A program made the translations under genes and the position numbers. Below, piece by piece: positions 35,103-45,474 of a stretch of DNA of 64,000 bases (its first letter is position 1; every line of letters starts with the position of its first letter). The stretch covers positions 1,178,001-1,242,000 of the forward strand of contig NZ_JAGILA010000002.1 of NCBI RefSeq assembly GCF_017874595.1. The letters are read 5' to 3'. This DNA comes from Sinorhizobium kostiense (GTDB lineage: Bacteria > Pseudomonadota > Alphaproteobacteria > Rhizobiales > Rhizobiaceae). Below the pieces are notes generated by a model, which was not told the DNA's origin, did no database searches, and was given only the letters and a program-made list of their open reading frames with translations.

Positions 35103-36323
35103 ATGAGACGGGTTGTTGTAACGGGCCTCGGTATCGTTTCCTCGATCGGCAACAATGCCGATGAAGTCACTGCGTCGCTGCGTGATGCGAAGTCGGGCAT
35201 CACGTTTTCTCCGGATTTCGCCGAGCACGGCTTCAGGTGCCAGGTCTGGGGTCGGCCGACGCTCGACACAACCGACCTCGTCGACCGGCGCGCCATGCGC
35301 TTCCTCTCGCAGGCCGGCTCCTGGAACCACGTGGCGATGAAGCAGGCGATCGCCGATGCCGGGCTGGAAGCCGGCGACATCACCAACGAGCGCACCGGCA
35401 TCATCATGGGCTCGGGCGGCGCCTCGACCCGCACCATCGTAGAAGCCTCAGAGATCACCCTGAAGAACAACAGCCCCAAGCGCATAGGTCCCTTCGCCGT
35501 GCCGAAGGCGATGTCCTCGACTGCTTCGGCAACGCTTGCGACCTGGTTCCAGATCCATGGCGTCAACTACTCCATCTCGTCTGCCTGCTCGACCTCGGCG
35601 CACTGCATCGGCAATGCGGCGGAGATGATCCAGTGGGGCAAGCAGGACGTGATGTTCGCAGGCGGCCATGAGGACCTCGACTGGACGATGTCCAACCTGT
35701 TCGACGCCATGGGTGCCATGTCCTCGAAGTTCAACGAGACGCCCTCCACCGCCTCCCGCGCCTATGACGTGAGCCGCGACGGCTTCGTGATCGCCGGCGG
35801 TGCAGGCGTCGTCGTGCTCGAGGAATTGGAGCGCGCGAAGGCGCGCGGCGCCAAGATCTATGCCGAACTGGTCGGTTACGGCGCGACCTCCGACGGCTAT
35901 GACATGGTCGCCCCGTCCGGCGAAGGGGCGGTGCGCTGCATGCGCCAGGCGCTTTCCACGGTGAAGGGCGATATCGACTACATCAACACTCACGGCACCG
36001 CGACGCCGGTCGGCGACCAGAAGGAAATCGGCGCCATTCGCGAGGTCTTCGGCGAGAGGATGCCGCACATCCAGTCGACCAAGTCGCTGACCGGCCATTC
36101 GCTCGGCGCGGCCGGCGTTCAGGAATCGATCTACGGCCTGCTGATGATGCAGGCAGGCTTCATCGGCGAAAGCGCACATATCAGCGAACTCGACCCGGAA
36201 TTTGAGGGCGTTCCGATCGTGCGCAAGCGGATCGACAATGCCAAGATCGACACGGTTCTCTCGAATTCCTTTGGCTTCGGCGGCACTAACGCGACGCTCG
36301 TGTTCCAGCGCTACAACGGATAA
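35103..36323 (+). CDS. fabB: 3-oxoacyl-ACP synthase I (KAS I)
   Basis: Condensing enzyme required to elongate the cis-3-decenoyl-ACP made by FabA; 406 residues. The thiolase-fold catalytic triad is visible as Cys162 in [12 protein letters not shown], one His in [11 protein letters not shown] and the other in [10 protein letters not shown]. The C-terminal loop [15 protein letters not shown] is typical. The start [16 protein letters not shown] at 35103 is standard, with AGAAAAGG upstream. It lies between fabA and fabI in one operon. Confidence 0.97.
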   Translation: MRRVVVTGLGIVSSIGNNADEVTASLRDAKSGITFSPDFAEHGFRCQVWGRPTLDTTDLVDRRAMRFLSQAGSWNHVAMKQAIADAGLEAGDITNERTGIIMGSGGASTRTIVEASEITLKNNSPKRIGPFAVPKAMSSTASATLATWFQIHGVNYSISSACSTSAHCIGNAAEMIQWGKQDVMFAGGHEDLDWTMSNLFDAMGAMSSKFNETPSTASRAYDVSRDGFVIAGGAGVVVLEELERAKARGAKIYAELVGYGATSDGYDMVAPSGEGAVRCMRQALSTVKGDIDYINTHGTATPVGDQKEIGAIREVFGERMPHIQSTKSLTGHSLGAAGVQESIYGLLMMQAGFIGESAHISELDPEFEGVPIVRKRIDNAKIDTVLSNSFGFGGTNATLVFQRYNG

Positions 36324-36327
36324 CAGA

Positions 36328-37134
36328 ATGAACGGACTGATGAATGGAAAGCGCGGCCTCATCATGGGTGTGGCCAATAGTCATTCTATTGCCTGGGGTA
36401 TTTCGAAGGCTCTCGCCGCCCAGGGGGCGGAACTCGCCTTCACCTATCAGGGCGAGGCTCTCGGCAAGCGCGTGAAGCCGCTTGCCGCGGAACTCAACTC
36501 CGAGTTCCTGCTGCCCTGCGACGTAGAGGATCTCGCCTCCGTCGACGCCGTCATCGCCGCGATAAAGGAGCGCTGGGGCGAGCTCGACTTCATCGTCCAT
36601 GCCATCGGCTTTTCCGACAAGAACGAGCTCAAGGGACTTTACGCGGATACGACGCGGGAGAACTTCAACCGAACAATGGTGATCTCGTGTTTCTCCTTCA
36701 CCGAGATCGCCAAACGCGCCGCGGAGCTGATGAGCGAAGGCGGGACCATGCTGACGCTCACCTATGGAGGATCGGTGCGCGTGATGCCGAACTACAACGT
36801 CATGGGCGTTGCGAAAGCCGCGCTCGAGGCCTCGGTCCGCTATCTCGCCGCCGACTACGGTCCGCGCGGCATCCGCGTCAACGCGATCTCCGCCGGACCG
36901 ATCCGCACGCTCGCCGGCGCCGGCATTTCGGACGCGCGCGCCATGCTCTCCTGGCAGCAGAAGAACTCGCCGCTCCGCCGGACCGTCACCATCGACGACG
37001 TCGGCAGCTCGGCGCTCTACCTGCTGTCGGATCTCTCCGGTGGGGTCACCGGCGAGATCCACTACGTGGATTCCGGCTACAACATCACCTCGATGCCGAC
37101 GCTCGAGGCGCTCAGGATCGCCGATGCGGAGTAA
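36328..37134 (+). CDS. fabI: enoyl-ACP reductase (NADH)
   Basis: Short-chain dehydrogenase-like enzyme that reduces trans-2-enoyl-ACP in the last step of each elongation cycle; 268 residues. NAD site: GVANSHSIAWGISKALA. The catalytic Tyr-x6-Lys is in NYNVMGVAKAAL, and ISAGPIRTLAGAGI is the substrate-binding loop. The ATG at 36328 is four bases after the fabB stop, so it is translated from the same message. Rhizobia commonly carry a second fabI elsewhere; a copy in the fabA-fabB operon suits supply of unsaturated acyl chains. Confidence 0.95.
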   Translation: MNGLMNGKRGLIMGVANSHSIAWGISKALAAQGAELAFTYQGEALGKRVKPLAAELNSEFLLPCDVEDLASVDAVIAAIKERWGELDFIVHAIGFSDKNELKGLYADTTRENFNRTMVISCFSFTEIAKRAAELMSEGGTMLTLTYGGSVRVMPNYNVMGVAKAALEASVRYLAADYGPRGIRVNAISAGPIRTLAGAGISDARAMLSWQQKNSPLRRTVTIDDVGSSALYLLSDLSGGVTGEIHYVDSGYNITSMPTLEALRIADAE

Positions 37135-37248
37135 CCGCCGCGCGTTTGGACGAGAGGCAATGATCTTAGGTCGGATCGACCTGAAACCATAAACTTGATC
37201 GAGAAGTTGGCGCCGGGCGGTCGGAAGTCCGCGCACGCCCGGATCCGT

Positions 37249-38877
37249 TTAATGCATCTCGACCGGCCGCTTGTAGCGCTCGTAGTGCCCGGGAACGATC
37301 GTCTGCCGCTCGATCATGCGGTGGACGCGAGGCGGATTGTCGCCCCGGTGCAGGGCCGTCAGCCTGTCGCCGACGGCGGCGTCGGCCTGGGTGCGGCGCT
37401 GATTGTGGCGGACATATTCGACCCAGGTCGGCACGTGGTAGGTTTCCGTCCAGATCGTCGGATTTTCGAGATCTCGCATCAAGGCCCAATGGCCCGCCCC
37501 GTCGCGGATGCGGATGCGTCGCCGCTCGGCCATCGTGCTCAGGAAATCCGGGATGTCCGCCTCTTCGATCTCGTAATCGATCATCACGACGATCGGACCG
37601 CTGCGGGGCTTGAGATCGAGTGCGAGAAGCGGCTCGTTGAAGCGGTTGAGCGGGTCGAGGTTCAGCGATTTGAACTTGGGCAGCGGGAGGCGCAGCCCGA
37701 TGGCGATGCCGGAGAGCATGAGCAGACAGGAGCCTATGAGCGCGTTGGCGGCGCCGTATTCTTCCGCCGCAAAGCCCCAGAGCCAGCTTCCGCCGGCAAT
37801 GCCGCCGAAGGTCGCCGTCTGGTAAAGCGAGAGTGCCCGGCCGACGACCCAGCGCGGCGTCGAGAGCTGTACCGTGGTGTTGAACAGCGACAGTGCCAGA
37901 ACCCAGCAGGCACCGGAGACGACGAGGACGAGCGAAGTCAGCCAAGCCACGGTGCTGAAGGCGGTGACGATCGCGCTCAAGGCGAAGCCTGCGAAGGCTG
38001 AGCGCACGATTGTTTCGCTCGACAGCCGTTCCCTGAGCCTCGCGCTCAAAAGCGCGCCGCCAATTGCGCCGAGGCCGAAGGCACCGAGCAAGATGCCGTA
38101 GGTGAGCGGCCCGCCGGCAACGAGATCGCGCGCCACGAGAGGCAGGAGGGCGAGCAGCGCACTTGCCGAAATGCCGAAGGAAAATCCCCGCAGCAGCACC
38201 TTGCCGATATTGGGCGACATCGCCACGTAACGGAAGCCGGCGGAGACGGCCCGGCCAAGGGTCTCGCGCGGCAGGAGTTTCTCCTGAACGGCCGGGCGCC
38301 AGCGGAAAAGGGCGAAGAGGATCGCGAAATAGCTGAGCGTGTTGGCGGCGAAGGCAGCGGCGGCTCCGGCCGCCGCGACGATGGCGCCGCCGATCGCCGG
38401 GCCGACGCTGCGGGTGATGTTGAAGCCCATGCTGTTCAGCGCGACGGCAGCCGGCAGCTGGTCGCGCGGCACCATGTCGCCGACGGAAGCTTGCCAGGCC
38501 GGGTTGTTGAGCGCCGTGCCGCAGCCGATCAGGAAGGTGAAGATGAGCAGCAGCCAGGGCGTGACGAGGCCGAAATAGGCCGAAAGCGTCAGCAACGCCG
38601 ACACGCCGAGCATGAAGCCCTGCGCCACCAGCATGATCCGTCGCCGGTCGAAATTGTCGGCGAGCGCGCCGGAGATGAGCGAGAAGAGCATGATCGGCAG
38701 CGAGGTCGAGGCCTGCACCAGCGCCACCATGTTGACGGATTGGGAGATGGATGTCATCAGCCAGGCCGCGCCGACCGCCTGGATCAGTCCGCCGAAATTT
38801 GAGGCGAGGCTTGCGACCCAGATGGTGCGGAAGGTATCGTGCTTGAAGGGTGCCAGCGGCGACATGCGGTTCGTCAC
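37249..38877 (-). CDS. MFS_3-type transporter with C-terminal soluble domain
   Basis: 542 residues. The first about 410 form 12 membrane segments of the EntS-like MFS_3 family (GALADNFDRRRIMLVAQ and LPRETLGRAVSAGFRY are the characteristic loops). The last about 125 residues are soluble and look like a dimeric alpha/beta-barrel half (IVVMIDYEIEEADIPDFLSTM, RDGAGHWALMRDLENPTIWT, ETYHVPTWVEYVRHNQRRT). Fusion of the two parts is known in this family. It may export a siderophore-like or toxic small molecule; the substrate is unknown. It is convergent with fabI and faces rimP across 275 bases. Confidence 0.88.
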   Translation of the reverse strand: MTNRMSPLAPFKHDTFRTIWVASLASNFGGLIQAVGAAWLMTSISQSVNMVALVQASTSLPIMLFSLISGALADNFDRRRIMLVAQGFMLGVSALLTLSAYFGLVTPWLLLIFTFLIGCGTALNNPAWQASVGDMVPRDQLPAAVALNSMGFNITRSVGPAIGGAIVAAAGAAAAFAANTLSYFAILFALFRWRPAVQEKLLPRETLGRAVSAGFRYVAMSPNIGKVLLRGFSFGISASALLALLPLVARDLVAGGPLTYGILLGAFGLGAIGGALLSARLRERLSSETIVRSAFAGFALSAIVTAFSTVAWLTSLVLVVSGACWVLALSLFNTTVQLSTPRWVVGRALSLYQTATFGGIAGGSWLWGFAAEEYGAANALIGSCLLMLSGIAIGLRLPLPKFKSLNLDPLNRFNEPLLALDLKPRSGPIVVMIDYEIEEADIPDFLSTMAERRRIRIRDGAGHWALMRDLENPTIWTETYHVPTWVEYVRHNQRRTQADAAVGDRLTALHRGDNPPRVHRMIERQTIVPGHYERYKRPVEMH

Positions 38878-39035
38878 CTCGTAATCTCTTCCATTTGACT
38901 ATGAACCTCAGAGGCGCTTTGGTTATACGCCTTGAAACGTGATGCGCCAGCCGCTGAAACTTGCCTTCAAGGAAGCGGGGGGAGCAAGGAGCGGGAAGGA
39001 GAAGGCGCAGGTATTGGCGCCGCTTTGACAGACCC

Positions 39036-39064
39036 TTGCAATCTCCGGCCGGGAAGCGTATATG
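39036..39064 (+). promoter_or_regulatory. predicted sigma70 promoter of the rimP-nusA-infB operon
   Basis: TTGCAA (39036-39041), a 17-base spacer and TATATG (39059-39064). The expected start near 39071 places the terminator-like hairpin 39091-39124 within the first 55 bases of the transcript. The rest of 38878-39035 shows no gene. Confidence 0.55.
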
Positions 39065-39090
39065 AGCCTCAAATTCTTGATCGGTAGATG

Positions 39091-39124
39091 AAGAGTGGGC
39101 TCCGTCAGGACCCGCTCTTTTTTA
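39091..39124 (+). terminator. terminator-like hairpin in the rimP leader (possible attenuator)
   Basis: A 9-bp stem (39091-39099 with 39111-39119, one T-G pair) and 11-base loop, followed by T through 39123. It lies between the predicted promoter and the rimP start 30 bases downstream. Transcripts must read through it to reach rimP-nusA-infB, so it is a candidate for premature termination control. Confidence 0.7.
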
Positions 39125-39152
39125 TTAGCCGGTCCGATGAGGAGATGATCGT

Positions 39153-39770
39153 TTGTCCGACCAGGCAACGGCAGAAAATGCAAGTGAGCCGCGGCTGATC
39201 GCGGAAACCGGGCTCGACCGGCGCATTGCCGATATCGTCGAACCCGTGCTGGAGCAGATGGGTTTTCGGCTGGTGCGCGTGCGTATGTCCGGCCAGAACG
39301 GCCTGACGCTGCAGATCATGACCGAACGCAGCGACGGCACGATGACCGTCGAAGATTGCGAGGAGGTCTCGAAGGCGATATCCCCGGTTCTCGACGTGGA
39401 AGATCCCATCGACAAGGCGTATCATCTTGAAGTGTCGTCGCCGGGCATCGATCGCCCGATGGTGCGAAGGTCCGACTTCATCCGCTGGCAGGGCCATCTG
39501 GTGAAGTGCGAGACGTCGGTCATGGTCGATGGGCGCAAGCGTTTCCGTGGCAAGATCGTGTCGGTGGACGAGGACGGCTTCCGCCTCGAGCGTGACCAGC
39601 CCGCCTACGGCGAGGAGCCGAGCGTTGCCATTCCGTTCACCGCGCTTTCGGAAGCGCGGCTGATCCTGACCGATGACCTGATCCGCGATGCGCTGACGGC
39701 AGACAAGAAGGCGAAGGCGGCGCGCGCCGCCAACGAGAATTTCGAAGACGAAGACAAACCTATCGAGTGA
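39153..39770 (+). CDS. rimP: ribosome maturation factor RimP
   Basis: 30S maturation factor acting on the S12-binding step; 205 residues, longer than E. coli (about 150) owing to an N-terminal stretch and an acidic, Ala/Lys-rich tail. The core [39 protein letters not shown] and [14 protein letters not shown] is canonical. The start is TTG at 39153, preceded by AGGAGA; no ATG or GTG is better placed. It leads the operon rimP-nusA-ylxR-infB, the order found across bacteria, and nusA begins 45 bases after the stop. Confidence 0.95.
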   Translation: MSDQATAENASEPRLIAETGLDRRIADIVEPVLEQMGFRLVRVRMSGQNGLTLQIMTERSDGTMTVEDCEEVSKAISPVLDVEDPIDKAYHLEVSSPGIDRPMVRRSDFIRWQGHLVKCETSVMVDGRKRFRGKIVSVDEDGFRLERDQPAYGEEPSVAIPFTALSEARLILTDDLIRDALTADKKAKAARAANENFEDEDKPIE

Positions 39771-39815
39771 GGCAGGGCGCGCTTTCGGGCCCCTGCAACC
39801 AGACGGAGACAAGAC

Positions 39816-41435
39816 ATGGCAGTCAGTGCTAACCGGCTCGAACTTCTGCAGATCGCAGATGCTGTGGCACGGGAAAAGGTGATCGACCGCGAGATCGTTC
39901 TGGCCGCGATGGCAGATGCGATCCAGAAGGCGGCGCGCTCGCGCTACGGTTCGGAATCGAACATCCGCGCCGACATCAATCCGAAGACCGGTGAAATCCG
40001 TCTCCAACGTCTTCTCGAAGTGGTCGAGCATGCCGATGATTATTCGACCCAGATCCCGCTGGAACTGGCGCGCGACCGCAATCCGGACGCCAAGCTCGGC
40101 GATTTCATCGCCGATCCGCTGCCGCCGATGGATTTCGGCCGCATCGCTGCACAGTCCGCCAAGCAGGTGATCGTGCAGAAGGTGCGCGAGGCCGAGCGTG
40201 ACCGTCAGTATGAAGAATTCAAGGACCGTGTCGGCGAGATCGTCAACGGCACCGTCAAACGCGTCGAATACGGTAACGTCATCGTCGATCTCGGCCGTGG
40301 CGAAGGCATTATCCGGCGCGACGAGATGATCCCGCGCGAGACCATGCGCTACGGCGATCGCGTCCGTGCCTTCGTCTACGACGTCCGCCGTGAACAGCGC
40401 GGGCCGCAGATCTTCCTGTCGCGCACGCATCCGCAGTTCATGGTCAAGCTCTTCACCATGGAAGTGCCGGAAATCTATGACGGCATCATCCAGATCAAGT
40501 CGGTCGCTCGCGACCCGGGCTCGCGCGCCAAGATCGCCGTCGTCTCGAACGACTCGTCGATCGATCCGGTCGGCGCCTGCGTCGGCATGCGCGGCTCGCG
40601 CGTCCAGGCCGTTGTCGGCGAGCTCCAGGGAGAGAAGATCGACATCATCCCGTGGTCTCCCGATCCTGCCTCCTTTATCGTCAACGCCCTGCAGCCGGCG
40701 GAAGTGACCAAGGTCGTCCTCGACGAGGATGCGGAACGCATCGAGGTCGTGGTCCCCGACGAGCAGCTTTCGCTCGCCATCGGTCGCCGCGGCCAGAATG
40801 TCCGACTCGCCTCGCAGCTCACCGGCTGGGATATCGACATCCTTACCGAGCAGGAGGAAAGCGAGCGGCGCCAGAAGGAATTCAACGAGCGTACGCAGCT
40901 CTTCATGGATGCGCTGGACGTCGACGAGATGGTCGGCCAGGTTCTCGCCTCCGAGGGTTTTGCCCAGGTCGAGGAACTTGCCTATGTCGATCTCGACGAG
41001 ATTTCCTCGATCGACGGTTTCGACGAGGAGACCGCGACCGAAATCCAGACGCGCGCCCGCGAATATCTCGACAAGATCGAGGCGGAGATGGACGCCAAGC
41101 GCAAGGAACTTGGCGTTTCGGACGATCTGCGCCAGATCAATGGGCTCACCAGCCAGATGCTGGTCGCGCTCGGCGAGGAAAGCATCAAGACGGTCGAGGA
41201 TTTCGCCGGCTGCGCCGCCGACGACCTGATCGGCTGGACCGAGCGCAAGGATGGCGAGACCAAGCGCTTCGAGGGTATCTTCTCGAAGTTGGACGTCACC
41301 CGCGAAGAGGCCGAAGCGATGATCGTCCAGGCGCGGCTTGCGGCCGGCTGGATCACCGAGGAGGACCTGGCAAAGGCTGAGGGCGAAGAGGACGAGCCGA
41401 TCGATGTCGCCGAAGGCGCCGAGCAGGATGCCTGA
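39816..41435 (+). CDS. nusA: transcription termination/antitermination factor NusA
   Basis: Binds RNA polymerase and nascent RNA and modulates pausing, termination and antitermination; 539 residues. Domains in order: N-terminal domain (about 1-130, [28 protein letters not shown] in two segments), S1 (about 140-205, [16 protein letters not shown]), two KH domains (about 230-350, [18 protein letters not shown] and [16 protein letters not shown]), and C-terminal acidic repeats (from about 370). In E. coli NusA represses its own operon; the leader hairpin at 39091 would be a possible target here. The stop overlaps the ylxR start by one base. Confidence 0.98.
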   Translation: MAVSANRLELLQIADAVAREKVIDREIVLAAMADAIQKAARSRYGSESNIRADINPKTGEIRLQRLLEVVEHADDYSTQIPLELARDRNPDAKLGDFIADPLPPMDFGRIAAQSAKQVIVQKVREAERDRQYEEFKDRVGEIVNGTVKRVEYGNVIVDLGRGEGIIRRDEMIPRETMRYGDRVRAFVYDVRREQRGPQIFLSRTHPQFMVKLFTMEVPEIYDGIIQIKSVARDPGSRAKIAVVSNDSSIDPVGACVGMRGSRVQAVVGELQGEKIDIIPWSPDPASFIVNALQPAEVTKVVLDEDAERIEVVVPDEQLSLAIGRRGQNVRLASQLTGWDIDILTEQEESERRQKEFNERTQLFMDALDVDEMVGQVLASEGFAQVEELAYVDLDEISSIDGFDEETATEIQTRAREYLDKIEAEMDAKRKELGVSDDLRQINGLTSQMLVALGEESIKTVEDFAGCAADDLIGWTERKDGETKRFEGIFSKLDVTREEAEAMIVQARLAAGWITEEDLAKAEGEEDEPIDVAEGAEQDA

Positions 41436-42127
41436 TGCCGTTGGCGACCGAGGCCGATAACCTGCCATCGGACAAGGGGCCGAAGGACCGGGGCGGCAGC
41501 AGCCGAACCTGCATCGTCACGCGCGAGAGCGGTTCGCCCGACACGCTGATCCGCTTCGTTGCCGGCCCCGATGGACGCGTCGTTCCAGATTTGAAACGAC
41601 AGCTTCCCGGGCGCGGCTGCTGGGTGAAGGCCGAGCGGCCTTTCATTGAGAAGGCAGTGGCGAAGAAGCTCTTCGCCCGCGCCCTTCGCACCGAGGTCAA
41701 GGCCGATCAGGCATTGGCGGACGAGGTCGACCGGCTGCTCGCGGAACAGCTCGCCGGAATGATGAACATGGCGCGCAAGGCCGGCCAGTTCGTCACTGGC
41801 GCGACCAAGACTGAGCAGGCCGTGCGTGGGCTTGCGGCGATGGCCGTGTTCCACGCGATCGACGCGGCTGCTGACGGCGTTCGCAAGATCGATCAGGCTC
41901 GCAAGGCGATGAGCTTCGTCGGCGAGGACGAGACGGAAATACCAGCCTTCCGACCCTTTAGTGCGGCGGAAATGGAGGGCCTTTTGGGAAGTAATGCTTT
42001 TATCCATGCCGCAGCGCTTGCAGGGCAGGCGGGTGAGGGTGTAGTGAAGCGCGCAATCATGCTCGAAAAGTACCGAGGATCCGTCCCGGTCCGGGCCAAA
42101 GGCGGCGCTGGCAAGCCACAGCAATGA
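41435..42127 (+). CDS. ylxR: YlxR (DUF448) RNA-binding protein with C-terminal L7Ae-like domain
   Basis: 230 residues. The N-terminal DUF448 part carries the family signature RTCIVTRESGSPDTLIRF and GRGCWVKA (about residues 25-105). The C-terminal half has the MMNMARKAGQFVTGATKTEQAV pattern of L7Ae/YlxQ-like proteins, so it corresponds to a YlxR-YlxQ fusion. Homologues bind RNA or DNA and can act in transcription control. It overlaps nusA by one base (TGATG) and precedes infB by 105 bases, the usual place. Confidence 0.9.
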   Translation: MPLATEADNLPSDKGPKDRGGSSRTCIVTRESGSPDTLIRFVAGPDGRVVPDLKRQLPGRGCWVKAERPFIEKAVAKKLFARALRTEVKADQALADEVDRLLAEQLAGMMNMARKAGQFVTGATKTEQAVRGLAAMAVFHAIDAAADGVRKIDQARKAMSFVGEDETEIPAFRPFSAAEMEGLLGSNAFIHAAALAGQAGEGVVKRAIMLEKYRGSVPVRAKGGAGKPQQ

Positions 42128-42232
42128 TACGCGTCACCGGCAGATGCCGGAATAGCGAGCATTGTTTGAGACAATTTGGAAGACGGGGTCAGGTGATACG
42201 CATCCGGCCCTGATCGCTAGGAACGGAACGGA

Positions 42233-44902
42233 ATGACCGACAACAAAGACGACAAGACACTCAGCGTAGCGGGCAAGAAGACGCTGACCCTTAAGCCCTC
42301 CGGGGTACCGCATGGGACGGTACGCCAGGACATGGGCCGCGGTCGCACCAAGGCGGTCGTGGTTGAAACCAAGAGAACGCGTGGACTGACCAAGCACAAG
42401 GACGAGCGCCCGATCACGCCGGTTGCCGCGACGCCTGTCGCTCGACCGGTCGAGCAGCGGCCTGTTCCGCCACAGCCTGCCGGCCGTCCGGCTCCCCAGC
42501 CGCAACCGCATCAGCCGCGCTCCGAGCAGAACCGTCCCCGTGGCGTTGTCCTGAACGACCTTTCGGCCGGCGAGATGGAAGCCCGCCGTCGCGCGCTCGC
42601 AGAAGCTCAGATCCGTGAAGTCGAGGACGCCAAGCGCCGTGCCGAAGAGCAAGCCCGCCGGCGGCGCGAGGAAGAAGAGCGCATCGCTCGCGAGGAGGAG
42701 GAGACCGCCCGTCGTGCCGCCGAAGAGGCAGCACGCCCGGCAGCAGCACGCCCGGCAGTAGAAGAAAGGGCCGAAGCGAAGGTCGAAGAGGAGCGCCCGG
42801 CCGCCGTCGAGCGCGGCGCCGAGGCCCGCCCGCAGCCGCCGCGACCGTCGCCGGCAACCCCGCAGGCCCCGGCCGGCGTCGCCGCCCGCGGCCGCCGCGT
42901 GGGCGACGAGGAAGAGGACGAGCGCCGGCGCGGTGCCGGACCGGTGCGCGGCAAGGTCGCGCGGCCGGAGCCGGCCAAGCCGGTCACCCGTCCGAAGGGC
43001 GACGAAGGCCGTCGTCAGGGCAAGCTGACGCTGACCGCAGCCGTCGACGAGGACGGCGGCCAGCGCAGCCGCTCGCTCTCGGCCATGCGCCGCCGTCAGG
43101 AGAAATTCAAGCGCAGCCAGATGCAGGAAGCCCGCGAGAAGATCTCGCGTGAGGTCGTCCTGCCCGAGACCATCACGATTCAGGAATTGTCGCAGCGCAT
43201 GTCCGAACGCGCCGTCGACGTCATCAAGTTCCTGATGAAGGAAGGCCAGATGATGAAGCCGGGCGATCTGATCGACGCCGACATGGCCGAGCTCATCGCC
43301 GTCGAATTCGGTCACACTGTCAAGCGCGTGTCCGAGTCCGACGTCGAGGAGGGCATCTTCAACATCTCCGATCAGGACGAGGACCTGGTGGCGCGGCCGC
43401 CGATCGTCACGATCATGGGCCACGTCGACCACGGCAAGACATCGCTGCTCGACGCCATCCGCCACGCCAATGTGGTTGCGGGCGAAGCGGGCGGCATCAC
43501 CCAGCACATCGGTGCCTATCAGGTCGAGCAGAACGGCCAGAAGATCACCTTCATCGACACCCCCGGCCACGCCGCGTTCACGGCCATGCGCGCCCGCGGT
43601 GCCCAGGCAACGGATATTGCCGTCCTCGTGGTTGCGGCCGACGACAGCGTGATGCCGCAGACGATCGAATCGATCAACCACGCCAAGGCGGCCAACGTGC
43701 CGATCATCGTGGCGATCAACAAGGTCGACAAGCCGACGGCAAACCCGCAGAAGGTCCGCACCGAGCTCCTGCAGCACGAGGTGTTCGTTGAATCGATGGG
43801 TGGCGAAGTGCTCGACGTTGAGGTTTCGGCGAAGAACCACACCAACCTCGACAAGCTGCTCGAAGCGATCCTGCTGCAGGCGGAAATCCTCGACCTCAAG
43901 GCCAACCCCGACCGGACCGCCGAAGGTACGGTGGTGGAAGCCGAGCTCGACCGCGGGCGCGGCGCGGTTGCCACGATTCTCGTCCAGAAAGGCACGCTGA
44001 CCCCGGGGCAGATCATTGTCGCGGGCGACCAGTGGGGCCGCGTGCGTGCGCTCGTCAACGACAAGGGCGAACACGTGAAATCCGCCGGTCCGTCGACCCC
44101 GGTCGAGGTTCTCGGCCTGTCCGGTACGCCGGCCGCCGGCGACAAATTCGCCGTTGTCGAGAGCGAGAGCCGCGCACGCGAGATCTCCGAATATCGCCAG
44201 CGGCTTGCCCGTGAAAAGGCGGTTGCCCGTCAGTCTGGTTCGCGCGGTTCGCTCGAGCAGATGATGAGCCAGCTCCAGACCTCCGGTCTGAAGGAGTTCC
44301 CGCTGGTCATCAAGGGCGATGTGCAGGGCTCCATCGAAGCGATCACCGGCGCGCTGGAAAAGCTCGGCACGGACGAAGTGCGTGCACGCATCGTGCATTC
44401 GGGCGCAGGCGGCATAACGGAGTCGGATATCTCGCTCGCCGAGGCCTCCAACGCCGCGATCATCGGCTTCAACGTGCGCGCCAACAAGCAGGCGCGCGAT
44501 GCGGCAGAGCGCGCCGGCATCGAGATCCGCTACTACAACATCATCTACGATCTGGTGGATGACGTGAAGTCGGCGATGTCCGGTCTGCTTTCGCCCGAGC
44601 GTCGTGAGACCTTCCTCGGCAATGCCGAGATCCTGGAGGTGTTCAACATCACCAAGGTCGGCAAGGTCGCGGGCTGCCGCGTTACGGAGGGCAAGGTCGA
44701 GCGCGGTGTCGGCGTCCGCCTCGTGCGCGACAACGTCGTCATCCACGAAGGCAAGCTCAAGACGCTCAAGCGCTTCAAGGACGAGGTCTCCGAGGTCCAG
44801 TCCGGCCAGGAATGCGGCATGGCCTTCGAAAATTACGAGGACATCCGTCCTGGCGACACGATCGAGTGCTTCCGCGTCGAGCACGTCACGCGGACTCTCT
44901 AA
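42233..44902 (+). CDS. infB: translation initiation factor IF-2
   Basis: GTPase that delivers initiator tRNA to the ribosome; 889 residues. The N-terminal region (to about 300) is a long charged coiled coil of Arg/Glu/Ala/Pro repeats ([20 protein letters not shown] in part), the variable part of IF-2. The GTPase core follows: G1 GHVDHGKT at about 400, G3 DTPGHAAF, G4 NKVDKP. Domains II, III and C2, which binds fMet, complete the protein ([18 protein letters not shown] near the end). It ends 22 bases before a strong terminator at 44924-44960. Confidence 0.98.
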   Translation: MTDNKDDKTLSVAGKKTLTLKPSGVPHGTVRQDMGRGRTKAVVVETKRTRGLTKHKDERPITPVAATPVARPVEQRPVPPQPAGRPAPQPQPHQPRSEQNRPRGVVLNDLSAGEMEARRRALAEAQIREVEDAKRRAEEQARRRREEEERIAREEEETARRAAEEAARPAAARPAVEERAEAKVEEERPAAVERGAEARPQPPRPSPATPQAPAGVAARGRRVGDEEEDERRRGAGPVRGKVARPEPAKPVTRPKGDEGRRQGKLTLTAAVDEDGGQRSRSLSAMRRRQEKFKRSQMQEAREKISREVVLPETITIQELSQRMSERAVDVIKFLMKEGQMMKPGDLIDADMAELIAVEFGHTVKRVSESDVEEGIFNISDQDEDLVARPPIVTIMGHVDHGKTSLLDAIRHANVVAGEAGGITQHIGAYQVEQNGQKITFIDTPGHAAFTAMRARGAQATDIAVLVVAADDSVMPQTIESINHAKAANVPIIVAINKVDKPTANPQKVRTELLQHEVFVESMGGEVLDVEVSAKNHTNLDKLLEAILLQAEILDLKANPDRTAEGTVVEAELDRGRGAVATILVQKGTLTPGQIIVAGDQWGRVRALVNDKGEHVKSAGPSTPVEVLGLSGTPAAGDKFAVVESESRAREISEYRQRLAREKAVARQSGSRGSLEQMMSQLQTSGLKEFPLVIKGDVQGSIEAITGALEKLGTDEVRARIVHSGAGGITESDISLAEASNAAIIGFNVRANKQARDAAERAGIEIRYYNIIYDLVDDVKSAMSGLLSPERRETFLGNAEILEVFNITKVGKVAGCRVTEGKVERGVGVRLVRDNVVIHEGKLKTLKRFKDEVSEVQSGQECGMAFENYEDIRPGDTIECFRVEHVTRTL

Positions 44903-44923
44903 CCGGGTCCGGCCACGGATTTT

Positions 44924-44960
44924 GCGAGCGCCGGAACGGTTCCGGCGCTCGCATTTTTTT
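44924..44960 (+). terminator. strong rho-independent terminator after infB
   Basis: A 13-bp perfect stem (44924-44936 with 44940-44952) and 3-base loop, followed by A and seven T. It separates infB from rbfA-truB, which either depend on read-through or have their own promoter in 44961-45059. Confidence 0.92.
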
Positions 44961-45059
44961 GAAGGTAGGGAGGTAGAGACGAGCGGCGTCTCGCCCCAAA
45001 TTGCTCTCGCACTGAAACGACCGCCATTGCTTCGTCATTTGCGGTCCGGGACAAGAACG

Positions 45060-45467
45060 ATGAAAAGATCCACATCCTCAGCACCCTCCCAGCGCATGCT
45101 GCGCGTCGGCGAACAGGTGCGCGCCGCGATCACGCAGATCCTGCAGCGCGGCGAAGTGCGCGACCCGCTGATCGAAAAGACGGTGATTTCCATTTCCGAA
45201 GTGCGCATGTCACCCGACCTGAAGATCGCCACCGCCTATGTGACGCCGCTCGGCGTGGCGGATCATGCGACGATCATCGAGGCGCTGAACAAACATGCGA
45301 AATTCATCCGCGGCCGGCTCGGCCCCCAGCTTCGGCAGATGAAATACATGCCGGACGTCCGCTTCCGCGACGATACCAGCTTCGACAATTACCAGAAGAT
45401 CGATGCGCTGCTGCGCTCGCCGGAAGTCAGCCGCGACCTCGATCCGGATTCCGAAGACGAAGAATAA
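45060..45467 (+). CDS. rbfA: ribosome-binding factor A
   Basis: Cold-shock-associated 30S maturation factor that binds near the 5' end helix of 16S rRNA; 135 residues. The KH-type core reads [42 protein letters not shown] and [18 protein letters not shown]. The C-terminal tail is acidic ([10 protein letters not shown]). The ATG at 45060 gives [14 protein letters not shown]. It follows infB after a terminator, and truB starts eight bases after its stop. Confidence 0.97.
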   Translation: MKRSTSSAPSQRMLRVGEQVRAAITQILQRGEVRDPLIEKTVISISEVRMSPDLKIATAYVTPLGVADHATIIEALNKHAKFIRGRLGPQLRQMKYMPDVRFRDDTSFDNYQKIDALLRSPEVSRDLDPDSEDEE

Positions 45468-45474
45468 GAAGAGC

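Noticed and set aside
42134..44884. Very long open frame on the minus strand across infB; similar ones lie opposite nusA (39105-41468), pnp (49038-51782) and lepA (17353-18633)
   Set aside because: These mirror genes with very GC-rich third positions, contain no recognisable domains and lack start signals. They are antisense shadows of strongly conserved genes.
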